DNA of 37,589 bases from CAYYJS01 sp964472315. GTDB lineage: Bacteria > Verrucomicrobiota > Kiritimatiellia > UBA8416. The notes under the pieces were generated by a model. The model was given only the letters and a program-made list of their open reading frames with translations. It made no database searches and was not told where the DNA came from. Location of the stretch: contig CAYYJS010000032.1 in the NCBI GenBank assembly GCA_964472315.1, positions 1 to 37,589 of the forward strand, given 5' to 3'. A program made the translations under genes and the position numbers. Of this stretch, positions 8,966-16,848 are shown one piece after another (position 1 is the stretch's first letter; each line of letters opens with the position of its first letter).

Positions 8966-11900
8966 ATGAAAATGGCATTGACGGCGTTCAGCGTTCGGTA
9001 TCCGTGGGTCGTGATGGCCGCGGTGATCGGTCTCACGGGGATACTGGCGGCCCAGTTCCCCAAGGTGCATTTCGATAACGACCCGGAGAACATGCTGGCC
9101 GAGGACGAGCATGTGCGCCTGTACCACCACGAGGTCAAGGAAAAGTACGCGCTTTACGACTTCGTCATCGCCGGTATCGTGAACGAATCGCACCCGGACG
9201 GCGTCTTCAATACCGTCACGCTGTCCCGCATCCACACCCTCACCGCGCAGTTGCTGAGTCTGCGGCGGGGTGCCGACGGATTGCCCGAAGTCGCGAGCCC
9301 GCTTGCTGACGGGACGGCGGCGTTCCGCGCGGTCGATCTGGCGCCGCGCGGCGTGTGGGCCCGGGCGCTGGCGGTCGCCTTCCGGCACGACGCCAACCGC
9401 TTGTTCGGTCCGGACGGGGCCAGTGCCATCGTCGCGCGCGAGATCATCGGACCGAGCGTGGTCGACAATCTGCGCCAGGCCGAACTCGGTTCTCTCAAGC
9501 TCGAGTATCTGATGGAACAGCCGCCGCAGACGCGCGAAGAGGCGCTGCGGATTCGCGATGACGCCATGGATAACCCGTTGTACAACGGCACGCTGGTTTC
9601 GGAAGACGAGAAGGCCATCTGCCTCTACCTGCCGCTGCGGGACAAGTCGTTCAGCTACAACGTCGCCGCGCTCGTGCGGGCGTTGACCGCGGACTGGGAC
9701 GGCGGCGACAAGGTGTACATCACGGGGCTGCCGGTCGCCGAGGATACCTTTGGCGTCGAGATGCTGGTCCAGATGGCAACCTCCGCGCCGTTGGCGGGTC
9801 TGGCGATTTTCGTGCTGCTCCTGCTGTTCTTCCGCCGCCTGTCGCTCATCGTCGCGCCGATGCTGGTCGCGGTGATCAGCGTGGTCTGCACCATGGGACT
9901 GCTGATCGGACGCGGGTACGATGTGCATATCATGAGTTCGATGATCGCGATTTTCCTGATGCCCATCGCCGTGACCGACTCCGTGCACATCCTGAGTGAG
10001 TTTTTCGACGCCTATCACCGGTTCGGCAACAAGCGCGAGACGCTGAAGCATGTCATCGGTCATCTATTCATGCCGATGCTGTACACCAGCCTGACGACCA
10101 TCGCCGGCTTCGCCTCGCTGGCCACCACGCCGATCCCGCCTGTGCAGGTCTTTGGTCTGCACGTCGCCTTCGGGGTGACGCTGGCATGGGTGTTGACGGT
10201 AACCTTCGTGCCGGCCTACATCATGCTGTTCGTGCCCAGTCGGTCCCTGGACCGCGGCGGCGGCGCCGCGTGCGAGACGAAACCGTCGACATGGCTCGAC
10301 CGCGGCCTTGAATGGCTTGGGCGGTTCGGGTATGTGCGCAGCAAGGCGATCCTTGTCGCCACGGCGCTGATCGTGGTCGTCTCCGCCATCGGGATCGGTC
10401 GCATCCGCGTCAATGACAACCCCGTGAAGTGGTTTACGCCCGACCACGCGATCCGCGTGGCCGACGATGTTCTCAACGCCCATTTCGGCGGCACCTACAC
10501 GGCCTACCTGACCTTCAGCTCGCCGCGTCCGGAAGCGCTGGACTGCGACGCCAAGGCCACGGCGATCGGCGACGCGGTGCAAGCCCGGTTCGGCGCGGCG
10601 CTGCCGGCGGCGACGGCCCGTTTCATGGAGGCGCTCGCGCGCATGAAGCAACGGTACCGAAGTACGACCGGCGGCGACCTGCGGCAGTGTTTCGTGGACC
10701 TGGCGAACGAGGCGCGCAAAATCGACGAAGCGGCGCTCGATTCATGGAACCTGCTGGCCGATGCGGTCAACTACCTCGCCCCGGCCGGATTGACGATGGC
10801 GGGGCTGGAGGCGGCGATCGGCGGCGTCGCGGGCGTGGATGACGCCGATCGCGCGACGCTCGTGAAGCGCCTGCAGCCGCATGCGGCGCTTCAGGGCGAG
10901 GCGCTGCTTGCGAAGGCGCTGTCGGTTTGTGAGGAGTTCACGACGATTTCGTTTCGCGATTTTCTTTTCGGCATCGAGGCCGAATTGACCGCTCCGTTGT
11001 TCAAGCGTCCCGAGGTGCTCGCTTACATCAAGTCGCTGCAGGAACACATGCTGGCCCATCCGCAGGTGGGCAAGACCACGTCCGCGGTCGATGCGCTCCA
11101 GAAGGCGGCCTACGAGTTGAGCTACGTTGCGCCGCCGTCCGACGCCGGACCCGAAGAGCGGGCCGGTTACGAGGCCCGCAACCGTCAGCACCGTGCCATA
11201 CCCGACACGGCCGCCGCGGTCGGACAGGTGTTCACGCAGCTCGAAGGGATGAAGAAGAAGGACAGTCTCTTTCACCTGGTCACGCGCGACTATCAGGAAG
11301 CGAACGTCTGGATTCAGCTCAAGAGCGGCGATAACACGCACATGCAGGGCGTCGTGGAGGATGTGCGACGCTATATCGCGTCGAATCCGCCGCCGGTCCC
11401 GTTGAACAGCGAGTGGGCCGGTCTGACCTACATCAACGTGGTCTGGCAGGACAAGATGGTACATGGAATGGTGGGTTCGCTGCTGAGCAGTTTCGTCGTC
11501 GTGCTCGTCATGATGGTCGTGCTGTTCCGGTCGGTCTGGTTCGGGATTCTGGCAATGGTTCCCCTCAGCGTGACCATCGCCTTCATTTACGGGCTGATTG
11601 GCATGGTCGGCAAGGACTACGACATGCCGGTGGCGGTGCTGTCGTCCCTGACGCTGGGTCTCAGTGTGGATTTCGCGATCCATTTCCTCGAGCGGGCGCG
11701 CGAGGTTGTGGCGCGGAAAGGCTCCTGGCAGGCGGCTTGCGGAGCGATGTTCAAGGAGCCGGCGGTCGCGATCAGCCGTAATGCCATCACCATATCCATC
11801 GGGTTCCTGCCGTTGCTGCTGGCGCCACTGGTGCCGTACAAGACGGTGGGCTTCTTCCTGGCCTCGATCATGGCGGTTTCCTGGGTAGCCACGCTGTTCA

Positions 11901-12013
11901 TCCTGCCCGCCTGTCTGACCGTGTTGCAGCGAATCCTGTTCAAGACGGAGCGTATGGCTGAAGATCAGGCGTGTGGAACGAAAACCACCGAAACGAAAGG
12001 GGTGCAGGTATGA
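8966..12013 (+). CDS. RND-superfamily exporter (MMPL/COG1033 type)
   Basis: This is a 1015-residue inner-membrane proton-driven exporter. It has the RND layout twice: one N-terminal helix (about residues 10-30), a large periplasmic domain, and five or six helices (about 250-430), then a second cycle (about 460-1000). Helix-4-type motifs with intramembrane acidic residues are visible in IAVTDSVHILSEFFDAY and in LGLSVDFAIHFLERA, as in the family. The ATG at 8966 is preceded by GGAGG (8953-8957); the frame is open further left from 8897 without a better site. Its stop overlaps the next gene as ATGA, so translation is coupled. The substrate is probably a lipid or hydrophobic molecule, given its partners. 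Confidence 0.9.
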   Translation: MKMALTAFSVRYPWVVMAAVIGLTGILAAQFPKVHFDNDPENMLAEDEHVRLYHHEVKEKYALYDFVIAGIVNESHPDGVFNTVTLSRIHTLTAQLLSLRRGADGLPEVASPLADGTAAFRAVDLAPRGVWARALAVAFRHDANRLFGPDGASAIVAREIIGPSVVDNLRQAELGSLKLEYLMEQPPQTREEALRIRDDAMDNPLYNGTLVSEDEKAICLYLPLRDKSFSYNVAALVRALTADWDGGDKVYITGLPVAEDTFGVEMLVQMATSAPLAGLAIFVLLLLFFRRLSLIVAPMLVAVISVVCTMGLLIGRGYDVHIMSSMIAIFLMPIAVTDSVHILSEFFDAYHRFGNKRETLKHVIGHLFMPMLYTSLTTIAGFASLATTPIPPVQVFGLHVAFGVTLAWVLTVTFVPAYIMLFVPSRSLDRGGGAACETKPSTWLDRGLEWLGRFGYVRSKAILVATALIVVVSAIGIGRIRVNDNPVKWFTPDHAIRVADDVLNAHFGGTYTAYLTFSSPRPEALDCDAKATAIGDAVQARFGAALPAATARFMEALARMKQRYRSTTGGDLRQCFVDLANEARKIDEAALDSWNLLADAVNYLAPAGLTMAGLEAAIGGVAGVDDADRATLVKRLQPHAALQGEALLAKALSVCEEFTTISFRDFLFGIEAELTAPLFKRPEVLAYIKSLQEHMLAHPQVGKTTSAVDALQKAAYELSYVAPPSDAGPEERAGYEARNRQHRAIPDTAAAVGQVFTQLEGMKKKDSLFHLVTRDYQEANVWIQLKSGDNTHMQGVVEDVRRYIASNPPPVPLNSEWAGLTYINVVWQDKMVHGMVGSLLSSFVVVLVMMVVLFRSVWFGILAMVPLSVTIAFIYGLIGMVGKDYDMPVAVLSSLTLGLSVDFAIHFLERAREVVARKGSWQAACGAMFKEPAVAISRNAITISIGFLPLLLAPLVPYKTVGFFLASIMAVSWVATLFILPACLTVLQRILFKTERMAEDQACGTKTTETKGVQV

Positions 12014-12798
12014 AGATCGGTAGCGTCACGGCGGCGGGTGTGGCGGTCGCGTTGTTGGCGGGTGGGCGGGTCGCAACGGCCAATCCGACGGTGGAGCAGA
12101 TCGTCGAGAAGGCCAACGATGCGGCCTACTACGCGGGCAAGGACGGCCGCGCCGATGTGCGGATGGACATTTCCGACGGCAAGGGCGGTTCGCGGGTGCG
12201 CGAATTCGTGATTCTCAGGCTCAATGTCGCGGACAAGGACCAGAAGTTCTACGTCTACTTCAAGGAACCGGCCGATGTGCGCCGCATGGCCTACCTTGTC
12301 TGGAAGCGTGTCGGCAAGGACGACGACCGCTGGATGTGGCTGCCCGCGCTGAACCTGGTGAAACGCATTGCGCCGGGAGACAAGCGGACCAGTTTCGTCG
12401 GGTCCGATTTCGTCTATGAGGATGTCTCGGGCCGGAGCCTCGCCGCGGACGTGCACGAATTGGCGGAAACGACGGACACGCAGTACGTCCTACGCGCCAC
12501 GCCGAAGGACGTCGGTTCGGTCGAATTCGCTTCCTACACGGTATGGATCGACAAGGAGACGTTTCTGCCGCGCAAGGCTGAGTATCTGGACCGCGGCGGC
12601 AAGTTGTATCGCCGGGTCGAGGCCACGAAGGTCGAGACCATTCAGGGTCACCCCACCGTCACGGAGTCCGTGGTTTCCGACCTCAACACGGGCGGCGCCA
12701 CGACTAACACGTTTGCGGGCGTGGCTTACGATGTGGGCCTGAGCGAACAGATATTCGAAGAGCGCTTCCTGCGGCGGCCGCCGCGCGAAGTGCGGTGA
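12010..12798 (+). CDS. Outer-membrane lipoprotein-sorting protein (LolA-like)
   Basis: This 262-residue protein has a signal peptide (hydrophobic VTAAGVAVALLAGG, cleavage near VATA/NP). It then follows the COG2834 LolA-like pattern: FVILRLNVADKDQKFYVYFKEPADVRRMAYLVW, split here by variable residues, then DRWMWLPALNLVKRIAPGDK and GSDFVYEDVSGRS. Such proteins fold as an open beta-barrel that carries hydrophobic cargo through the periplasm. It starts inside the RND stop codon (ATGA) and is followed 28 bp later by a barrel gene. The three together look like an inner-membrane pump, periplasmic carrier and outer-membrane component. Cargo is not shown by sequence. Confidence 0.88.
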   Translation: MKIGSVTAAGVAVALLAGGRVATANPTVEQIVEKANDAAYYAGKDGRADVRMDISDGKGGSRVREFVILRLNVADKDQKFYVYFKEPADVRRMAYLVWKRVGKDDDRWMWLPALNLVKRIAPGDKRTSFVGSDFVYEDVSGRSLAADVHELAETTDTQYVLRATPKDVGSVEFASYTVWIDKETFLPRKAEYLDRGGKLYRRVEATKVETIQGHPTVTESVVSDLNTGGATTNTFAGVAYDVGLSEQIFEERFLRRPPREVR

Positions 12799-12826
12799 GG
12801 CAAACGGGGACAGCGGAGAACGTACG

Positions 12827-14134
12827 TTGAGATCGAACATGGTGCAGACGTGTCGGACCGTGCTGACGGCGGGGGTGGTTGTGGCGCTGGGCATGCGCGC
12901 CGTTGGCGCGGATGCGACGCTCGGCGACACGGATATCGCGTTGCACGGCTTTCTGGACGGTCGCGCCGGCGTGCGCCTCGCGAACGATCCGTACCAGGAT
13001 ACGCTGGCGCTGGGCGAGGTCCGCGCGCAGGTCGATGTGAGCGCCGCCGGCGCGTCGACGACGTGGCGCGTACGCGCGGATCTTGTGTACGATGACGTCG
13101 TGGGTGGAGAGCGTATCGACCTCGAAACGGGGCGTGGGCTTCTCGATCTGCGTGAAGCGAACGTGCTGCTGTCGCCGTTGTCGTTCATGGACGTCAAAGC
13201 CGGGCGCCAGATTCTGACGTGGGGAACCGGCGACCTGCTCTTCATCAACGACCTGTTTCCGAAGGATTGGCAATCGTTCTTCACGGGCCGCGATGTCGAA
13301 TACCTGAAGGCGCCCTCCGACGCGCTGTTCGTGAGTCTGTTTCCATCCTTCGCGAGCATCGATCTCGCGTACACGCCGCGGTTCGACGCGGACCGTCATA
13401 TTCGCGGCGAACGGCTGTCGTACTGGAACCCGATGCTCGGACGACGGGTCGGGCAGGATGCGGAAATCGACCCGGTGAGGCCGGACGACTGGTTCGAGGA
13501 TGACGAACTCGCGCTCCGTGTGTCGCGTACGCTCGGCGGCTACGAACTGGCGGCCTACGGCTATGACGGTTACTGGAAGAGCCCGGTCGGCTTCGATCCG
13601 GTCGCGGGGCGGGCGACGTTTCCGCGGCTGTCGGTCTACGGCGCCAGCGCCCGCGGAACGCTGGCCGGCGGCATCCTGAATCTGGAAGGTGGCTATTACG
13701 ACTCGCGGGACGACCGGGGCGAACGCGCCGCGCTTGCACCCAACAGCGAAACGCGTGCGCTCGTCGGTTACGAACACGAGATCGTGCGCAACCTGACGGG
13801 GGCGGTACAGGCGTATCTGGAGCGCCTCGACGATTACCGCGCGTATCGCGCCGGTGTTCCCGCGGGGACGCCCATGCGGGACGAAGACCGCACCGTCTTG
13901 ACGGCGCGGCTGACGCAACAACTCATGAACCAGAACCTCGTGCTCTCTCTTTTCGCATACTACTCCCCGTCGGACGCCGACGCGTATCTGCGTCCCGGGC
14001 TGACCTACAAGGCATCGGATGCGCTGCTGCTGACCGTCGGCGCCAACACGTTCCACGGTCGGGATGACCATACGTTCTTCGGGCAATTCGAGAAGAACAG
14101 CAACGTCTACGCGGGACTTCGGTACAGCTACTGA
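12827..14134 (+). CDS. Outer-membrane beta-barrel protein of the RND operon
   Basis: The protein has a signal peptide (TVLTAGVVVALGMRAVGA) followed by alternating amphipathic strands typical of a barrel, ending in the aromatic terminal strand YAGLRYSY expected for BAM insertion. The block AGRQILTWGTGD, with LFPKDWQSFF following, resembles DUF1302-like or alginate-export-type porins that accompany COG1033 exporters. A TTG at 12827 has GGAGA (12815-12819) at the right spacing; the ATG at 12839 lies about 20 bases from it, so I take the TTG. The length is 435 residues. It probably forms the exit route or acceptor for the exporter's substrate. Confidence 0.8.
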   Translation: MRSNMVQTCRTVLTAGVVVALGMRAVGADATLGDTDIALHGFLDGRAGVRLANDPYQDTLALGEVRAQVDVSAAGASTTWRVRADLVYDDVVGGERIDLETGRGLLDLREANVLLSPLSFMDVKAGRQILTWGTGDLLFINDLFPKDWQSFFTGRDVEYLKAPSDALFVSLFPSFASIDLAYTPRFDADRHIRGERLSYWNPMLGRRVGQDAEIDPVRPDDWFEDDELALRVSRTLGGYELAAYGYDGYWKSPVGFDPVAGRATFPRLSVYGASARGTLAGGILNLEGGYYDSRDDRGERAALAPNSETRALVGYEHEIVRNLTGAVQAYLERLDDYRAYRAGVPAGTPMRDEDRTVLTARLTQQLMNQNLVLSLFAYYSPSDADAYLRPGLTYKASDALLLTVGANTFHGRDDHTFFGQFEKNSNVYAGLRYSY

Positions 14135-14374
14135 TGGGAGCGGAGCGATCCCTCGCAAGGGTTTCCGCAATGGCTGCAACTGGCATGGGCGCGGGCCGTC
14201 GTGGTTACGAGCATCGAACTGACGTTTCCCGGCCAGGTGCGTTACGAGGTCCACGCCGAGCCGCCTTTCTACCGGTCGGCTCAGATGGCGACCGCCTATT
14301 CGATCGCGATGGATGCCGGCGTCGAGGGTGTGAACCGGGGCTTGACCGGAAAGACGCGGTTTTGTACATTATAG
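14135..14374 (+). pseudogene. Coding relic resembling a FAD-oxidoreductase C-terminal domain
   Basis: Immediately after the barrel stop codon, and in the same frame, about 79 codons are open until TAG at 14372. The translation contains FPQWLQLAWARAVVVTSIEL, then TFPGQVRYEVHAEPPFYRSAQ. This resembles the beta-sandwich tail seen in FAD-dependent oxidoreductases of PVC bacteria (pattern PQW-LDFG-V---VELTF). It has no start codon of its own and no ribosome site. I read it as the 3' remnant of a deleted gene; a chance open frame is the alternative. Confidence 0.4.
14342..14370 (+). promoter_or_regulatory. Promoter of the toxin-antitoxin pair
   Basis: TTGACC (14342-14347) and TACATT (14365-14370) are 17 bp apart. 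The antitoxin ribosome site AAAGGAG follows at 14380-14386. The promoter lies inside the upstream relic. Confidence 0.45.
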
Positions 14375-14396
14375 ACATTAAAGGAGAAGTGACGTC

Positions 14397-14663
14397 ATGA
14401 CTACCCTGAGCATAGCCGAAGCCCGCAACGGACTTGCTGAAGCGATCAATCGTGTATCCTACGGGGGCGAGCGCGTTGTCTTCGCCCGCCGCGGGAAACC
14501 TGTTGCCGCTCTGGTATCGCCTGACGACCTGGCCTTGCTGCAACGCATCGAAGACGCCGAAGACATCCGGGCCGCTGCGAAGGTGTTGAAGGAATACGAC
14601 CGCAACCCCGCCGCGTTCAAGACGCTTGACGAGTACAAGCGCGAGCGAAAGGCGGGGGCGTGA
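14397..14663 (+). CDS. Type II antitoxin, Phd/YefM family
   Basis: This 88-residue protein has the Phd/YefM N-terminal DNA-binding fold: TLSIAEARNGLAEAINRVSY, then GERVVFARRGKPVAALVSPDD. The Lys/Glu-rich C-terminus (about 55-88) is the usual toxin-binding tail. Such antitoxins neutralise the partner toxin and repress their own operon. The ribosome site AAAGGAG is ten bases upstream. The stop overlaps the toxin start as GTGA. Confidence 0.9.
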   Translation: MTTLSIAEARNGLAEAINRVSYGGERVVFARRGKPVAALVSPDDLALLQRIEDAEDIRAAAKVLKEYDRNPAAFKTLDEYKRERKAGA

Positions 14664-14917
14664 AGTATACCGTCCGCCTTGAACCGCGCACGCGCAAGGC
14701 GCTTGCCCGGCTGCCGGGCCACGTTCACGGTCGCGTCATGCGCAAGCTGGAAGCCCTTGAAGCCGAGCCGCGCCCGCCTGGCGTCGAGAAGTTGACCGGG
14801 CCGGAAGACCTTTACCGCGTCCGCGTGAGCGACTGGCGCATTGTGTATGCGATCCGCGATTGCGAGCTTGTCGTGATCGTCATTCGCATAGGGCACCGCC
14901 GGGAGGTGTACCGCTGA
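14660..14917 (+). CDS. Type II toxin, RelE/ParE superfamily
   Basis: This 85-residue basic protein follows the RelE pattern: KALARLPGHVHGRVMRKLEAL, split after the first helix pair, then GPEDLYRVRVSDWRIVYAI and the C-terminal IGHRREVYR. The RelE branch cuts mRNA at the ribosome; the conserved Arg and Tyr residues of the last block fit this. Translation starts at a GTG overlapping the antitoxin stop, so the two are coupled. The pair sits on the chromosomal side, 38 bp before the left repeat of the island. Confidence 0.88.
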   Translation: MKYTVRLEPRTRKALARLPGHVHGRVMRKLEALEAEPRPPGVEKLTGPEDLYRVRVSDWRIVYAIRDCELVVIVIRIGHRREVYR

Positions 14918-14954
14918 CAACGCTTTGCCGCCGGGCCTCACCCATCGTTGACAG

Positions 14955-15016
14955 AGGGTTTTTGAATGGTAGAGGTGGGGGGACTCGAACCCACGACCCG
15001 CTGATTAAGAGTCAGC
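14955..15016. repeat. Left attachment repeat with 3' fragment of tRNA-Lys
   Basis: These 62 bp are identical to 37187-37248. Bases 14967-15016 are the last 50 nt (anticodon arm to CCA) of tRNA-Lys read on the minus strand, and 12 further bases lie beyond the tRNA end. Past 15016 the match to the tRNA stops, so this is the displaced, non-functional copy. Confidence 0.95.
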
Positions 15017-15053
15017 ATCACAGGCCCGTAAAATAAGGGCTTTGCAGGAATGT

Positions 15054-15073
15054 TGTGGCTTATTGTGGTTTGA
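15054..15073. repeat. Candidate integrase arm-type site, left end
   Basis: This 20-bp segment is TGTGGCTTATTGTGGTTTGA. It recurs with one mismatch at 37065-37084 near the right end. Within it the hexamer TTGTGG occurs twice (first copy from 15053) 10 bp apart, one helical turn. The site lies beside the candidate integrase promoter. Confidence 0.5.
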
Positions 15074-15074
15074 G

Positions 15075-15104
15075 TTGACAGACCGCCCGCCTTCCGAGTA
15101 CGCT
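15075..15104 (+). promoter_or_regulatory. Candidate integrase promoter
   Basis: A consensus -35 TTGACA (15075-15080) and a weaker TACGCT (15099-15104) are separated by 18 bp. The promoter directly follows the arm-type repeat, so bound integrase could repress it. Confidence 0.4.
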
Positions 15105-15148
15105 TTAGGACAGTGAAGAACCTAGGCGGACAACGAAAGGCGGACGGC

Positions 15149-16558
15149 ATGAAAAACGGTATCACAACCAACGGTAGACGCAAGCGAGCATCGAAGGGCG
15201 CGGGGCGGCTGTACAAGCGCGATGCGGCCGGCAAGGAACACCCGGCAGACTGGACGGGGGCCGGCGCGTATTGGCTGGCCTACTCCATCACGAATCCCGA
15301 CGGCGGCACCGGGCAGCGTGTCCGGACTGCGCTACGCGACGAACGCGGCGAAGCGATCACCGACAAAACGGCGGCCGAAGACGAACGCAAGCGCATACTG
15401 GCACCGTTCGCGGCCGGCACGCGGGTTGATGCTTTGCGGGCAATCAAGGCACGGCTGGCCGATGCCGTCGAGGAACATGCCGCCGCCGTCGAGGCCGTCG
15501 CCCCGGTTATGGCGCTGGGGGGCGCGTGGACGGCATTCATGGATCACCCGAACCGGCCGCAATGCAGCGAACGCACGCTTGACCAGTACGGCAGCGAGTT
15601 CAAGCGGTTCCAAGGATGGATGCGAACCCATCACCCCGATGTTGTGGCGCTGCGTGAGATCACCGACCAGCACGCCGTCGAATATGCGCAGGAACTGGAT
15701 CGGGCGCAGGTGTCCGCGTCGACATTCAACCAGCATCGGAACTTTCTCGCGATGCTATGGCGCGTACTGCGTGACGACGCGCGGCTGGCGTCGAATCCCT
15801 GGGAACGTGTCACCCGCCGGAAGGGGCATAAGCTGGCCCGTCGCAAGCGCGCACTCGAACAGCACTCATATGACGCCGTACTGGCCGCCGCCGAATCTGA
15901 CCCCGACATTCGAGACCTGTTTGTCATGCTGGCATACACTGGCCAGAGGCTCGTCGATGTGGTCAAGTTGATGTGGGGCAGCGTGGACTTTCAACGCGGC
16001 ATCCTGACCATACACCCGGTCAAGACGGCGGCGCGCACCGGGAAGGCCGTCCACCCACCGCTGTTTCCGGCATCGCGCGAGGTACTGAACCGGCGGCAGG
16101 CCGACGGCAAACCGTTCAAGCTGGATCGTTTTGTCTTTCCCGACCTGGCCGCCGAATACGACCGAGACAACGGATCGGCACTGGTCAAGCGGATCGGCGC
16201 CGTTCTCCGCAAGGCCGGACTCGAAACCAGCACGACGAAACCAGGCACGGCGCGCGCGGCCGTCCAGTATGGAGCGCATTCATTCAGGCACTACTTCATC
16301 ACGCAGGCCGCCGCCGCCCGCATGCCCGCCGCGATGGTGAAGCAGATCACCGGGCACAGTACAGACGACATGCTCGAACACTACCAGCACATCGGCGCGG
16401 AGTACGCCGTCGAGATGGCCCGGCGCATCGGCGGCACTACAGCCGCGGTACTCCCAGCACGCGAACCCCTGCCGACCTGGGCGCGGGAGTTGGTCGAAGG
16501 GATGACCGGTAAGACATGGCGGCCGGTCAAGGCGGCGCTGCTTGCCGGCGGCGCGTGA
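15149..16558 (+). CDS. int: Tyrosine recombinase / island integrase
   Basis: This 469-residue site-specific recombinase would insert and excise the island at the tRNA-Lys site. The catalytic set is complete: R267 (YTGQRLVDVV), H377 and R380 (HSFRHYF), H403 (GHST) and nucleophile Y412 (EHYQHI). The strand carrying the catalytic Lys is in HPVKTAARTGKAVH. A SAM-like core-binding domain lies at about 125-220, and a basic N-terminal region (RRKRASKGAGRLYKRD) probably contacts arm sites. I chose ATG 15149 for its AAAGG at eight bases; a GTG at 15113 has its only purine run two bases away. It is transcribed away from the left repeat, the usual placement. Confidence 0.95.
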   Translation: MKNGITTNGRRKRASKGAGRLYKRDAAGKEHPADWTGAGAYWLAYSITNPDGGTGQRVRTALRDERGEAITDKTAAEDERKRILAPFAAGTRVDALRAIKARLADAVEEHAAAVEAVAPVMALGGAWTAFMDHPNRPQCSERTLDQYGSEFKRFQGWMRTHHPDVVALREITDQHAVEYAQELDRAQVSASTFNQHRNFLAMLWRVLRDDARLASNPWERVTRRKGHKLARRKRALEQHSYDAVLAAAESDPDIRDLFVMLAYTGQRLVDVVKLMWGSVDFQRGILTIHPVKTAARTGKAVHPPLFPASREVLNRRQADGKPFKLDRFVFPDLAAEYDRDNGSALVKRIGAVLRKAGLETSTTKPGTARAAVQYGAHSFRHYFITQAAAARMPAAMVKQITGHSTDDMLEHYQHIGAEYAVEMARRIGGTTAAVLPAREPLPTWARELVEGMTGKTWRPVKAALLAGGA

Positions 16559-16618
16559 TGGTGTCGGCCAAGGGGGGGCTTGGTGCAGTTGACTTCTAAA
16601 TTAAAGCATCACGCGCGC

Positions 16619-16658
16619 GGGGGGGGGGAAGACACTTAAGATACCCCCCTTGTCTTTC
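16619..16658 (+). terminator. Candidate terminator after the integrase gene
   Basis: A run of ten G (16619-16628) can pair with CCCCCC (16644-16649) across a short loop, followed by TTGTCTTT. The stem is G:C only. Long G runs are also prone to sequencing error. Confidence 0.35.
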
Positions 16659-16660
16659 CT

Positions 16661-16805
16661 ACTGTCGTTCATGTCGTCCCGTCGTCACCGTCTTCCATCG
16701 TCGTCCGGTGTCGTTCACTGTCGTCCGCTTTCTACCCCTTATCCCACCGGAACACTGTCTTTCACCCCCTGACAACAGTGACGACACGAACGACAGTGAC
16801 GACAC
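16661..16805. repeat. GTCGT-rich iteron-like array
   Basis: Six GTCGT pentamers lie in one orientation at about 16664-16723 (for example ACTGTCGTTC, ATGTCGTCCC). Three follow in inverted orientation (ACGAC) at about 16790-16803 within CAGTGACGACACGAACGACA. The array fills the gap between the convergent integrase and primase genes. Iterons next to a replication gene can be an origin; function here is inference. Confidence 0.45.
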
Positions 16806-16848
16806 TTTGCCAGGATTCAGGCCCGCCGGCCGCGCCCTCATTGGCCAG

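Noticed and set aside
14134..14400. An 88-codon frame starting at the barrel stop in another register
   Set aside because: It is Arg/Gly-rich with no ribosome site. The adjacent frame without a start has far better protein-like composition.
16661..16805. CRISPR array
   Set aside because: The repeated unit is only about five bases, with irregular short spacing. No repeat-spacer structure or cas gene is present in the window.
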